Of a DNA stretch of 64,000 nucleotides, positions 8,373 through 17,997 are shown one piece after another. The stretch is from NCBI GenBank assembly GCA_902552185.1, contig CACDFZ010000002.1:1-64000 (forward strand), given 5' to 3'. The notes under the pieces are model-generated. The model did no database searches. It was not told where the DNA came from and saw only the letters and a list, made by a program, of their open reading frames with translations. Numbering within the stretch: position 1 is the first letter of the stretch; the number at the start of each line of letters is the position of its first letter. Made by a program: the position numbers and the translations under genes. Source of the stretch: an uncultured Pelagibacteraceae bacterium (GTDB taxonomy: Bacteria; Pseudomonadota; Alphaproteobacteria; Pelagibacterales; Pelagibacteraceae).

Positions 8373-9598
8373 TAAATTTTAAAATTGTTTATTAATTCAA
8401 TTGATGATTTTAATCCATCTTCATGGAAACCGTAACCGAAATAACTACCACAAAACCAGGTTCTTTTTTTACCTTGAATCTTATATAAATCTTTTTGAAG
8501 TAGCGTATTCTCAGTGTTTAAGTATGGATGAGTAAAATTTATTTTTTTAACAATAAGGTTATCTTTAACATTATGAATAGGATTTAAAGTTAAAAAATAG
8601 TTTCTAGGTGTTTTTAAATTTTGAAGTTTGTTTAACCAATAAGTTATACATGTTCTTTTTCCATCTGAAATAGAATTCCAGCTGGACCAGGCTCTTTTTT
8701 TTTGAGGCATTAGACTTTCATCAGTATGTAAAATAGCTTCATTTTCAACATACTTAAATTTTCCCAAAATATTTTTTTCCTGTGTAGTCGGTTTTTCTAG
8801 CATTTCTAAACTTTCATCAGCATGTGAAGCTAAAACTACGTGATCATAATCTATATACTCATTTCCAATTATAATTCGAATATTATCATCACTTCTAACT
8901 ATTTTGCTCACTTTATAATTTTTAAATATTTCACCGCTGATTTTATCAGTAACTTTTTTAACATAAGATCTACTTCTATTTGTAACTGTATACCACTGCG
9001 GTCTATTTTTTAATTTAAATAAACCGTGGTTAATAAAAAAATTTAAAAAAAATTTTATTGGCATTTTTTTTGCTTTATCGAAAGGCATCGACCAGATAGC
9101 TGCAACCATAGGTATTATGTGATACTCTATAAAATATTCTGAAAGTTTTTTTTTATTTAAAAAATCCCCTAAAGTTTGCTCTGTTATATTATTTTTAAGT
9201 ATATTTGGTGCAGTTTTGTAAAAAGATATTATCTCTTTTATCATTTTTAAAAATTTAAAATTTAATAAATTAATTCTATTTGCAAAAATTCCACTGAGAC
9301 CACTTCCGCTATATTCTATGTTAGTATTTTTTATTGAAACAGAGAAAGACATATCACTTTTTTCATACGGAACATTTAGATCTTTAAAAAATTTAACTAG
9401 ATTTGGGTAAGTTACTTCGTTAAAAACAATAAAACCTAGATCAACTGGCACAATTTTATCATCCTCTTTGATATCATATGTAAAAGAGTGTCCTCCAAAG
9501 TGATCAGCTTTCTCATATAAATCAACTTTAAATTTTTTTGACAAAAAGTATGCAGAAGATAGTCCGGATATCCCAGAGCCAATTACTGCTATTTTCAT
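8372..9598 (-). CDS. FAD-dependent amine-oxidase-family oxidoreductase
   Basis: A 408-residue flavoprotein. The N-terminus has the ADP-binding GSGISGLSSAYFL and an acidic strand end YEKADHFGGHS, followed by PVDLGFIVFNE. The C-terminal FAD-contact segment is FCGSYFGYGFHEDGLKSSIE. This amine-oxidase-like family occurs next to DUF1365 and Cfa-like genes; the substrate is probably a lipid or fatty-acyl group, by context only. Start is 3 bases after the gcvP stop, so it can be transcribed from the glycine-cleavage operon. Its stop overlaps the DUF1365 start by one base. Confidence 0.9.
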   Translation of the reverse strand: MKIAVIGSGISGLSSAYFLSKKFKVDLYEKADHFGGHSFTYDIKEDDKIVPVDLGFIVFNEVTYPNLVKFFKDLNVPYEKSDMSFSVSIKNTNIEYSGSGLSGIFANRINLLNFKFLKMIKEIISFYKTAPNILKNNITEQTLGDFLNKKKLSEYFIEYHIIPMVAAIWSMPFDKAKKMPIKFFLNFFINHGLFKLKNRPQWYTVTNRSRSYVKKVTDKISGEIFKNYKVSKIVRSDDNIRIIIGNEYIDYDHVVLASHADESLEMLEKPTTQEKNILGKFKYVENEAILHTDESLMPQKKRAWSSWNSISDGKRTCITYWLNKLQNLKTPRNYFLTLNPIHNVKDNLIVKKINFTHPYLNTENTLLQKDLYKIQGKKRTWFCGSYFGYGFHEDGLKSSIELINNFKI

Positions 9599-9601
9599 TT
9601 A

Positions 9602-12469
9602 TTAAGCAGCTTCATCTTTATATTCATCCATAGATGGGCAAGAACATACAAGATTTCTATCTCCATAAACATTATCTACTCTTGCAACCGGAGGCCAATA
9701 TTTATTATTTTTCACAAACTCGGTTGGAAAAGCCGCCTCTTCTCGGGTATATTTATGACTCCAGTCATTTGAAGCTAGTTCAATGTAAGTGTGAGGAGCG
9801 TTTTTTAATGGATTGTCAATTTTATCAAATTTTGATGACTCCACTAGATCAATTTCTTTTTTTATTTTAATTAATGCATTACAAAACTTGTCTATTTCTT
9901 CTAAATTTTCACTCTCTGTGGGCTCTATCATTATCGTTCCTGCAACTGGCCATGACATAGTTGGGGCGTGATATCCAAAATCGATTAATCTTTTAGCTAA
10001 ATCTTCTTCTGAAATTCCTGAACTAGCTTTAATTGGTCTAATATCTATTATGCACTCATGGGCCACGTTACCATTTTTACCAGTGTATAAAACTTTGTAG
10101 TCTTTAGATAATTTCTTTGAAATATAATTTGCGTTTAAAATTGAAATTTGTGAAGCTTTTTTTAAACCCTCCGCCCCCATCATCTTTATATACATCCAGG
10201 ATATAGGTAAAATGCTTGAACTTCCCCATGGGGCAGCAGAAACAGCCCCCATTCCGTTTTTTGGTCCTGCATCTTTTATAATTTCATGAGTAGGAAGAAA
10301 ATCAGATAAATGTTTTGCGCACGCAATTGGTCCCATTCCTGGTCCTCCACCGCCATGTGGTATGCAAAATGTTTTGTGCAAATTAATATGGCAGACATCT
10401 GGTCCAAATTTTCCTGGTTTTGCAATACCTACTAGAGCATTTAAATTTGCTCCATCCATATATACCTGGCCACCATGTTTGTGAATTACATCGCAAATTT
10501 CAATAATTTTTTCTTCGAATACTCCATGAGTGGAAGGGTAAGTAACCATTAAAGCGGCTAAATTTTTAGAATATTTTTCTGCTTTGTTTTTCAAATCGTC
10601 AAGATCCACGTTACCGTCTTCATCACAGTTTACAACAACTACTTTCATCCCACTCATTTGAGCGCTTGCTGGATTTGTTCCGTGCGCTGAGTTTGGAATT
10701 AAACAAACATCTCGGGTACCTTGTCGGTTACTTTCGTGAAATTTTCTTATTGTCATTAATCCAGCGTATTCACCCTGAGCACCAGAATTTGGTTGTAAAG
10801 AAACTGCATCATATCCAGTGATTTCTTTTAAATCATTTATTAGATCATTAAATAAAATTTTATACCCTTCCATTTGGTCTGTTGGCACAAAGGGGTGAGG
10901 CAAAGAAAATTCTTTCCAAGTAATAGGCATTAACTCTGCCGTTGCATTAAGTTTCATAGTACAAGAACCTAGAGCAATCATAGATCGATTAAGTGCTATG
11001 TCGCAATCTTCAAGTTTTTTTAAATACCTTAGCATCTCTGTTTCTGAATGATATTTGTTGAAAACAGGATGAGTTAGATATTTTGATGTTCTTAAAAGAT
11101 TTTTAGGAAGGTTATTAAGCTCAACTTTAACATCCTGATTAATTATTTTAGAAACTCCGAATATTTTTAACAATATATTTACATCATTTAGTTTTTTTGC
11201 TTCATCAAATGCAACTGATATATGTCTATCATCAACTTTTCTTAAGTTAATATTTTCACTTAAGGCCTTTTGATAAATAGAGTTTGTCTTATCGTTGGTT
11301 TTAATGGTTATTGTGTCAAAAAAATGGTCTGATAAAATTTGGTAACCACTTTTTTTAATTTCATCAGCAAATAATTTTGCTAATTTAGAAGTCCTGTTGG
11401 CTATCTTAAGTATCCCATCAGGACCATGATAAATAGCAAAGGCTGCAGATATTATTGCTAACAATGCTTGGGCCGTGCATATGTTACTAGTTGCTTTATC
11501 TCGTCTGATATGTTGTTCCCGTGTTTGTAAAGAAAGTCTGTATGCTTTTTTTCCATGTCTGTCTTTTGATACACCTATAATTCTTCCTGGCATTGATCTT
11601 TTAAATTCTTCTTTAGTTGCAAAAAATGCTGCATGTGGCCCACCATAGCCCATGGGAATCCCAAACCTTTGAGCACTACCTACAGCTATATCAGCACCAA
11701 GTTCTGCTGGAGTTTTTAACCTGGCTAAGGATAATAAATCGCATATTAAAATTGCTTTTCCATTTTTTTTATGAATTTGGCTTATGCTTTCGCTTGGATC
11801 TATTATTTCACCAAGAGTTCCAGGATAAGCTAAAACTCCACAAATAATATCTTTATTAATTTTTGATAGCTCCTTTTTTTCATCGCCAATAATAAGTTCT
11901 AAACCAAAAGGTTTTGTACGAGTCTTAATAAGATCAATTGTCTGCGGATTACAATTGCTTGAAATAAATATTGTTTTTGCGTTAGTTTTATCTAATCTTT
12001 GGGATAGGCCAACAGCTTCTGCTGCAGCTGTTGCTTCATCTAGTAAAGAAGCATTTGCAATATCCATACCTGTAAGATCAATAATCGTTTGTTGAAAATT
12101 TAAAAGCATTTCAAGACGACCTTGAGCTACTTCTGGCTGGTAAGGAGTGTAAGAAGTATACCAACCTGGGTTTTCTAATATATTTCTTAATATTACATTC
12201 GGTGTAATGGAGTTATAGTATCCCATACCAATAAAATTTCTAAAAATTTTATTTTTTTTAGATATAGATTTTAATTTTTTTAAAGCATCATTTTCAGATA
12301 ACGGCTTATCTATATTAAGATCATCTTTTAATAAAATTTTCTCTGGAACAGTATTTTTCATTAAATCTTCAAGTGAGTTGTATCCCACTTGTTTCAACAT
12401 TTTTGACTGCTCATTATCTGATGGGCCAATATGCCTTTTTATGAATTCTTTTGAATTATCGTCAATCAT
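9602..12469 (-). CDS. gcvP: Glycine dehydrogenase (decarboxylating), P protein
   Basis: PLP enzyme that decarboxylates glycine and passes the aminomethyl group to GcvH. The single 955-residue chain holds both halves of the P protein. Visible motifs include the N-terminal KRHIGPSD, the Gly-rich TPYQPEVAQGRLE, SAHGTNPASAQM, and the PLP-lysine region NLHKTFCIPHGGGGPGMGPI. It abuts gcvH with no spacer and is third in the riboswitch-controlled gcvT-gcvH-gcvP operon. Confidence 0.98.
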   Translation of the reverse strand: MIDDNSKEFIKRHIGPSDNEQSKMLKQVGYNSLEDLMKNTVPEKILLKDDLNIDKPLSENDALKKLKSISKKNKIFRNFIGMGYYNSITPNVILRNILENPGWYTSYTPYQPEVAQGRLEMLLNFQQTIIDLTGMDIANASLLDEATAAAEAVGLSQRLDKTNAKTIFISSNCNPQTIDLIKTRTKPFGLELIIGDEKKELSKINKDIICGVLAYPGTLGEIIDPSESISQIHKKNGKAILICDLLSLARLKTPAELGADIAVGSAQRFGIPMGYGGPHAAFFATKEEFKRSMPGRIIGVSKDRHGKKAYRLSLQTREQHIRRDKATSNICTAQALLAIISAAFAIYHGPDGILKIANRTSKLAKLFADEIKKSGYQILSDHFFDTITIKTNDKTNSIYQKALSENINLRKVDDRHISVAFDEAKKLNDVNILLKIFGVSKIINQDVKVELNNLPKNLLRTSKYLTHPVFNKYHSETEMLRYLKKLEDCDIALNRSMIALGSCTMKLNATAELMPITWKEFSLPHPFVPTDQMEGYKILFNDLINDLKEITGYDAVSLQPNSGAQGEYAGLMTIRKFHESNRQGTRDVCLIPNSAHGTNPASAQMSGMKVVVVNCDEDGNVDLDDLKNKAEKYSKNLAALMVTYPSTHGVFEEKIIEICDVIHKHGGQVYMDGANLNALVGIAKPGKFGPDVCHINLHKTFCIPHGGGGPGMGPIACAKHLSDFLPTHEIIKDAGPKNGMGAVSAAPWGSSSILPISWMYIKMMGAEGLKKASQISILNANYISKKLSKDYKVLYTGKNGNVAHECIIDIRPIKASSGISEEDLAKRLIDFGYHAPTMSWPVAGTIMIEPTESENLEEIDKFCNALIKIKKEIDLVESSKFDKIDNPLKNAPHTYIELASNDWSHKYTREEAAFPTEFVKNNKYWPPVARVDNVYGDRNLVCSCPSMDEYKDEAA

Positions 12470-12850
12470 TTAATTTGGATTCTCCTTACAAAATTTATCG
12501 TATTCGTCTTTGGACATTAATGAGTCAAGTTCACCTTTATCTTTTATCTTTAATTTAAAAAACCAACTCGCTCCCTCTGGATCTCCGTTAACACTACCTG
12601 GATCATCAGCAATAGCTTTATTTCCTTCGGTAACCTCTCCCGAAATTGGTGAATAAACATCGCTAGCTGCTTTAGTTGACTCCACAACTGCGGCCTGCCC
12701 TTCTTTCTCAATAGATTTACCCGCGTCCGGTACTTCAACGAAAACTATATCTCCAAGCATTTCGGTTGCATGTTTAGTTATGCCAACCGTTGCTATGTCG
12801 CCTTCTAAAGAAACCCATTCATGTTTTTTTGAAAATTTTTTTTCACTCAT
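12470..12850 (-). CDS. gcvH: Glycine cleavage system H protein
   Basis: Lipoyl carrier that shuttles the aminomethyl intermediate between GcvP and GcvT. At 126 residues it is of standard length. The lipoylation lysine lies in VESTKAASD at about residue 63, preceded by [18 protein letters not shown] and followed by SGEVTEGN. It sits 14 bases after gcvT, with AGGGAGATAAAA immediately before the ATG as a strong ribosome binding site. Confidence 0.98.
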   Translation of the reverse strand: MSEKKFSKKHEWVSLEGDIATVGITKHATEMLGDIVFVEVPDAGKSIEKEGQAAVVESTKAASDVYSPISGEVTEGNKAIADDPGSVNGDPEGASWFFKLKIKDKGELDSLMSKDEYDKFCKENPN

Positions 12851-12864
12851 TTTTATCTCCCTTA

Positions 12865-13959
12865 TTATTTAACATAACTTTTTTTATAAAATGGTAGTTC
12901 TGAAACTTTACCTTCATATTTTTTTCCCCTAACTTCTAGCTGTATTGAAGTTCCAATTTCAGAAAATTTTGATTTAACATAACCCATTGCTACCGGCCCA
13001 TTTACACTTGGACCAAATGTTCCGCTTGTTACGAAACCAATCTCTTCACCATTAGAAGAAAAAATTTTTGTATTTTCTCGAGCTATAACTTTGCCTTCAG
13101 GTTTTATACCTATTCTTATCTTTTCACTTCCATTTGTTAATAAATCTTTTATCTTGCTCCAACCATTAAAACCACCAACTTCTTTCCTTTTTTTTGCAAT
13201 CGCCCATTTAAGATTAGCTTCTACAGGATTAATTTTTTCGTTTAAATCATGACCGTATAGACATAGTCCAGCTTCTAACCTCAATGTATCTCTTGCACCT
13301 AAACCTATAGGCTTGACACCGTTATCAATTAAAAAATCAATTAGTTTTTTAACTTTTTTATTAGAAATTGAAATTTCAAAACCATCCTCACCTGTATAAC
13401 CAGATCTTGTTATATAAAGACTTTCGCTATCATAATTAAAACTATTTCCTGTCATAAATTTTAATTCAGAAACACCTCGTATAAGTTTTTCTAAAATTTC
13501 AACTGACTTCGGTCCTTGTAAAGCAATTAAAGATAAATCATTGTTCAAAAAATACTTATGATTTTTACCTAAAAATTTTGATATATGTTTAATATCATTT
13601 TCTTTACAAGCCGCGTTTAAAATTATACAGAAACCTTTATCTGTTTTTGTAACGATTAAATCATCTATAATTCCACCGCTATCATTTAGCAAAAAAGAAT
13701 ATTTTGAGTGATTGACTTTTAATGATTTTAAATCTGAAGGAATAGTTTTTTCTAAGGCTTCAACTAGTGTATCGTCTCCCTCTAAAAAAAATTGCCCCAT
13801 GTGTGAAACATCAAAAAAACCTGCATGAGTCCTTGTAGAAATATGTTCTTTGACTATACCATCCTTATATTGGATAGGCATTTCATAACCTGCAAATGGA
13901 ACAAACTTTGCTCCTAAACTTTTGTGCAAATCGTATAAAGCTGTTTTTTGTACACCCAT
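12865..13959 (-). CDS. gcvT: Glycine cleavage system T protein (aminomethyltransferase)
   Basis: Transfers the methylene group from aminomethyl-GcvH to tetrahydrofolate and releases ammonia. Family features are [48 protein letters not shown] and [18 protein letters not shown] choose the internal ATG (complement 13957-13959, MGVQKTAL, 364 aa): it follows an AAAAGAG ribosome-binding-like stretch, whereas the upstream ATG at 13980 directly abuts the riboswitch and adds unconserved residues. Confidence 0.96.
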   Translation of the reverse strand: MGVQKTALYDLHKSLGAKFVPFAGYEMPIQYKDGIVKEHISTRTHAGFFDVSHMGQFFLEGDDTLVEALEKTIPSDLKSLKVNHSKYSFLLNDSGGIIDDLIVTKTDKGFCIILNAACKENDIKHISKFLGKNHKYFLNNDLSLIALQGPKSVEILEKLIRGVSELKFMTGNSFNYDSESLYITRSGYTGEDGFEISISNKKVKKLIDFLIDNGVKPIGLGARDTLRLEAGLCLYGHDLNEKINPVEANLKWAIAKKRKEVGGFNGWSKIKDLLTNGSEKIRIGIKPEGKVIARENTKIFSSNGEEIGFVTSGTFGPSVNGPVAMGYVKSKFSEIGTSIQLEVRGKKYEGKVSELPFYKKSYVK

Positions 13960-13980
13960 AATAACTCTTTTGTACCCCAT

Positions 13981-14136
13981 CTGTTTTGAAACCTGAGAGA
14001 TTTACTCCTTCGGTGAGGCAAAGCCTGCTTTCCAGAGTTATTACGGCAACGGTCCTTTTGCCTGAGAGTTTCCGGGGTGGTTGCTCCTTCGGCGCTATAT
14101 AAAATAGACTCTCCCGTTACAAGCAGACTCTCGTTC
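13981..14136 (-). promoter_or_regulatory. Tandem glycine riboswitch upstream of gcvT
   Basis: Read on the minus strand, two similar aptamers follow one another. Aptamer 1 has GCCGAAGGAGCAA then AACTCTCAGGCAAAAGGACCG; aptamer 2 has CACCGAAGGAGTAAATCTCTCAGG. The repeated GAAGGAG and CTCAGG blocks are the conserved cores of the glycine riboswitch. A 5' segment with GAGAGTCTGC precedes aptamer 1 and may form the leader helix. It directly precedes gcvT. In SAR11 this element is known to be glycine-activated and linked to glycine/serine auxotrophy. Confidence 0.95.
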
Positions 14137-14151
14137 ATTGAGACTAAAAAG

Positions 14152-15027
14152 TCAATTATTTTTGTCGCTTATTTTTAGTGATTTATCAAAACTTTTTAAA
14201 ATAACGGCAGATATTATTATCGCGCCTCCTATAAATACACTTATTGGTGGAACCTCATTCAAGAAAATCCAAACCCAAATAGGCGCGAATATTGTTTCAA
14301 GTAACATTAGCAGACCAACAGTTACAGCCTTAGTAGTTTTTGTACCTATTGTTACGCATATAAATCCAAAAGCAAGTTGCGGAACACCTAATAAAAAACC
14401 CATTATAATATCATTTGATGAAAAAGTTAAATTACTTGCTAAAAGTAAACCATATATTCCACTAAAAATACCAGAATAAAAAATAGCAGGTACCATATCG
14501 AGATCAGGAAATTTTCTTATTATCATTACAAGTATCGTAAAATTAATTGGAATAGCAAAAGCAACTATATTTCCGAATAAAGTTCCTTGATTAATAGAGT
14601 CTCCTACCATTACTAACATGCCTACAAAAGCCAAGGTTATAGCTATCAATCCTTTAAGAGTAATTTTTTCTTTCAAAAACAAAAAGCCAAATAATGCTAA
14701 AAAAATAGTTTGCGTACTAATTATAAAAACAACATTTGCAACAGTTGTTTTAGACATTGCAACGACATAAGCAACAAAGCTTAGAGATAAAAATAAACCT
14801 GCAACGATAGCAGGAAATCCTGATTTTTTTATAATATTAATTGTATTTTTTTTGTAGGTTAGAAATAAAAAAGCTGTTAAGGCAATCATAAAAAATAGAG
14901 ATCTTATTAAAAGTATTTGCCAAATATCGTTAGTTTCAAAAGAGCGTATTATTAAACCTCCCCAGCTTAAGAAGAAGCCCCCTAGTAAACAAAGTATATA
15001 GCCTGGTACTTTGTAAATAAAATTCAT
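14152..15027 (-). CDS. EamA-family (DMT superfamily) transporter
   Basis: A 291-residue protein with ten hydrophobic segments in two EamA repeats, each ending in a typical helix (FLFLKEKITLKGLIAITLAF and WIFLNEVPPISVFIGGAIIISA). DMT transporters export or import metabolites and amino acids; the substrate is unknown. It overlaps the MATE gene by 4 bases and is translated after it. Its end lies just before the glycine riboswitch leader, so a boundary between two transcription units falls in about 15 bases. Confidence 0.9.
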   Translation of the reverse strand: MNFIYKVPGYILCLLGGFFLSWGGLIIRSFETNDIWQILLIRSLFFMIALTAFLFLTYKKNTINIIKKSGFPAIVAGLFLSLSFVAYVVAMSKTTVANVVFIISTQTIFLALFGFLFLKEKITLKGLIAITLAFVGMLVMVGDSINQGTLFGNIVAFAIPINFTILVMIIRKFPDLDMVPAIFYSGIFSGIYGLLLASNLTFSSNDIIMGFLLGVPQLAFGFICVTIGTKTTKAVTVGLLMLLETIFAPIWVWIFLNEVPPISVFIGGAIIISAVILKSFDKSLKISDKNN

Positions 15028-16358
15028 CTAAATTGATTTAGTATTTTTGAAAAATAAAAATGTAAAGTGGATGCCCTTAATATCATAAATAATAACAAAG
15101 AAAACCATATTCCATAATTATGTAGTTGTTTGGTAAGGAATACCGATAAAAAAAGATATATAAAAACAGAGACTATCATGGCATTTCTAAGTTCTTTAGT
15201 TTGGGTTGCGCCAATAAAAATTCCATCAAGTTGGTAAGCAATAGATGCTATTGGGGGAATTAAAATAACCCAAATTAAGTATTTATAAGTTAAGAATATT
15301 AAAAATTCTAAATCAGTGATCAAATTTATAATTTCTTTCGCAAAAAAAAGAAAAAAAATAGAAATTAATACTCCAGTGATAAAACTTAAAATTAAGGAAT
15401 TCTTTACTGTGTTAATAAACATTTTTGAAGATTTTTTCCCTATGGAGTAGCCTACAATTCCTTCAGTAGAAAAAGCATAAGCATCTAAAAAAAAAGATGA
15501 AATAAAAATTAGTTGAAGAAGAATTGAGTTTACAGCTACATATTCTTCTCCAAGAGTAGAACCAAGATAAGTAATCCAAAAAAAGGAGAAGGTTAAAAGA
15601 ATAGTTCTAATAAAAATATTAAAATTAATATTAAAAAGTTTAAATAATTTTTTAAAATTTAATAATTTTTTAAGCACAAATCTTGGAATAACTTTAAATC
15701 TTTTAATGATATAAAAATACATATAAACAGAAAATAATAAGACCGTAATGTAAGCAGACATTAATGTTCCAAACGCAACTCCCTTTACGTTTAAACCTAA
15801 TACATTTACAAAATAAATACTAAAGCAGATATTAAGCAAGCTTAGTGTAATAATAAGAACGCTTGAAATAAAAGTTCTTTGAATACCAAGAAAAAATCCG
15901 ACTAATACATAAATGATTAATTCAGCAGGTGCAGAAAATACACGAATTGAAATATAATCTTTAATAAAAGAGTTAGTTTCGGGGGAAACGGCAAAAATTT
16001 GAAAAATAATATTTATCAAAATCGGTTTAAAAATAATTATTAAAAAAGCGATGATGAAAGCTATGCAGATATTTCTAAATATTATATTTACCAATTCTCT
16101 ATAATCACTTTTTCCAAATGTTTGTGATACTAAACCAACCGTACCCATTCTTAAAAATCCAAAACTCCATAAAATCATTGTAAAAAAAGTTGATGCTATA
16201 CTCACAGCAATTAAGTATTCTTGACTCTCTAGATGGCCCATAAGACCTGTGTCTACGATACCAACCAAAGGTATAGCTAAATTTGAAAAAAAAATTGGAA
16301 TGGATAATTTAAATATTTGCCATTTTGTTACATTTGAAGATAGCCTTAAACTGAGCAT
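15024..16358 (-). CDS. MATE-family efflux transporter
   Basis: A 444-residue protein with twelve predicted transmembrane helices. MATE features include IPIFFSNLAIPLVGIVDTGLMGHLES near the N-terminus and GTVGLVSQTFGK around residues 72-83. The family exports cationic compounds using Na+ or H+ gradients. It is the first gene of a two-gene unit with the EamA transporter and is divergent from terC with 59 bases between starts. Confidence 0.92.
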   Translation of the reverse strand: MLSLRLSSNVTKWQIFKLSIPIFFSNLAIPLVGIVDTGLMGHLESQEYLIAVSIASTFFTMILWSFGFLRMGTVGLVSQTFGKSDYRELVNIIFRNICIAFIIAFLIIIFKPILINIIFQIFAVSPETNSFIKDYISIRVFSAPAELIIYVLVGFFLGIQRTFISSVLIITLSLLNICFSIYFVNVLGLNVKGVAFGTLMSAYITVLLFSVYMYFYIIKRFKVIPRFVLKKLLNFKKLFKLFNINFNIFIRTILLTFSFFWITYLGSTLGEEYVAVNSILLQLIFISSFFLDAYAFSTEGIVGYSIGKKSSKMFINTVKNSLILSFITGVLISIFFLFFAKEIINLITDLEFLIFLTYKYLIWVILIPPIASIAYQLDGIFIGATQTKELRNAMIVSVFIYLFLSVFLTKQLHNYGIWFSLLLFMILRASTLHFYFSKILNQFR

Positions 16359-16417
16359 GTCTATGGATAAATTATTCTTTATTATGAAACAATTAAATTA
16401 TATAAGAAGTTAATAAA

Positions 16418-17038
16418 ATGTTAGAACAATTCGTCATTGCTATACAAATCATACTAATTGATATTGTAATGGCCGCTGATAACGCGATCATTATAGGTCT
16501 TATAGCTGCAAATTTTGCCCCTCAAAACAAAAAGAAAATAATTGCTTGGGGAGTAGCAGGAGCTTTTATCTTTAGAATATTTTTTGCTTTTGGCACAGAT
16601 TACATGCTTGAATATGCGTGGATAAAGATTTTAGGTGGGTTGGCACTTTTATGGATAGTTTACAATATTAGACAAGATTTATTTGGTAAGAACAAAATCA
16701 AATCACCAGAATTAAAATCTAAAGAACCCGTATCCTTTAAGACTGGTGTTTATAGAATTTTAATAGCCGATATCACACTAAGTTTTGATAATGTGTTAGG
16801 AGTGGTTGGTGCAGCAAAAGACTACTATTATTTAATGATAACTGGATTACTCCTATCAGTTTTTTTAGTAGCGACACTTGCAACTTATTTTGCTAATTAC
16901 ATTAAGGATCATAAATGGTTAGGTTATGTAGGAATATTTGTAATTATAATTGTTGCATTACAACTTATCATTGGTGGTCTAGTTAATCTTGAAATCCTTA
17001 CAATAAAAGAACAGTACGAATTCTTATTTAGCATATGA
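16418..17038 (+). CDS. TerC-family integral membrane protein
   Basis: A 206-residue, seven-helix protein with the family hallmarks DIVMAADNAIIIGLIAA and ADITLSFDNVLGVVGAAKD; the Asp residues in the two N-x-A/V-like repeats are thought to bind metal. TerC/YjbE-type proteins are linked to manganese export and metal loading of exported proteins. The stop overlaps the start of the downstream flavoprotein by 4 bases. Confidence 0.92.
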   Translation: MLEQFVIAIQIILIDIVMAADNAIIIGLIAANFAPQNKKKIIAWGVAGAFIFRIFFAFGTDYMLEYAWIKILGGLALLWIVYNIRQDLFGKNKIKSPELKSKEPVSFKTGVYRILIADITLSFDNVLGVVGAAKDYYYLMITGLLLSVFLVATLATYFANYIKDHKWLGYVGIFVIIIVALQLIIGGLVNLEILTIKEQYEFLFSI

Positions 17039-17997
17039 TAGATTTTTGTGTTTTGGGGTCCGGAGTGTCTGGGTCCACAATAGCAAACATTTTATCTAAA
17101 AAATACTCAGTACATGTCTTTGATAAAGCTCGCGGTCCTGGAGGCCGTTCATCAAATAAAAGATTTAAAAATAATCTAAGTTTTGATCATGGTGTTCAAT
17201 ATATTTCTCCAAAATCTAAAATATTTACTAAATATATTAAAAAACTTCATAAAAATAAAATTTTAAAAACTTGGGATGAAAATCATTTGGATTTTACATT
17301 TGAAAAAAAAACTTTTTCCTCAAAATATATAGGAAAAAAAGCTAACAATGATTTTATCAAATATAATTTAAAAAACGTAAAGAAATCGTTTAGTTCGTTA
17401 ATTACAAAAGTTAGTTTTAATAAATATTTTTGGGAAATAACTTTAAAAGATAAGTCTAAATATCAATTTAAATCTTTAATATTAACTTGCCCATTTCCTC
17501 AATTGAAAAAGTTAGCCAAAAAATATTTAGATAAAAAAATTTTAAAACTCAATGTTCAGATGCAGCCGAATATTACTGTGATGATTGCTTTGAAAAATCA
17601 GAAGAGTCTGCCTATAAGTTCAATTAAATTTAATGATGACATTTTAGCTTGGGCTGCAAATGAAAATAGTAAAAATAGATTTAAATCAAATATTAGTTTA
17701 TGGACACTCCAGGCAACACTTATGTGGTCAAAAAAAACTATTAACAAATATAAGATTGATAAATCAATTATGAATCAATTAATTACACGTTTTATAAAAT
17801 TAACAGGATTTGAAAAAAACAAAATAATCTTTAAAAGAATTCATGGCTGGAAGTATTCATACAATTATGAAAAAACACCTTACCTAAGTTTATGGAATAA
17901 CAAATATAATTTAGGCATTTGTGGTGATTGGTTTAATGGTCCAAAAGTTGAAAATGCTTGGCTAAGTGCAAACGATCTTGCAAAAAAAATTAAATAA
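17035..17997 (+). CDS. Renalase-like FAD/NAD(P)-binding protein
   Basis: A 320-residue flavoprotein with an N-terminal dinucleotide-binding motif GSGVSGSTIANIL, then FDKARGPGGRSSNKRF and DHGVQYIS, a pattern of the renalase-like subgroup of FAD oxidoreductases. The C-terminus has NLGICGDWFNGPKVENAWLSA, the FAD-contact motif. Substrate unknown; renalases oxidise isomeric dihydronicotinamides, but bacterial members are diverse. Translationally coupled to terC by a 4-base overlap; convergent with prpD with no spacer. Confidence 0.85.
   Translation: MIDFCVLGSGVSGSTIANILSKKYSVHVFDKARGPGGRSSNKRFKNNLSFDHGVQYISPKSKIFTKYIKKLHKNKILKTWDENHLDFTFEKKTFSSKYIGKKANNDFIKYNLKNVKKSFSSLITKVSFNKYFWEITLKDKSKYQFKSLILTCPFPQLKKLAKKYLDKKILKLNVQMQPNITVMIALKNQKSLPISSIKFNDDILAWAANENSKNRFKSNISLWTLQATLMWSKKTINKYKIDKSIMNQLITRFIKLTGFEKNKIIFKRIHGWKYSYNYEKTPYLSLWNNKYNLGICGDWFNGPKVENAWLSANDLAKKIK

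Noticed and set aside
13914-14138. A 74-codon minus-strand reading frame upstream of gcvT
   Set aside because: It covers the tandem glycine riboswitch; its sequence is explained by the RNA element and shows no protein family.
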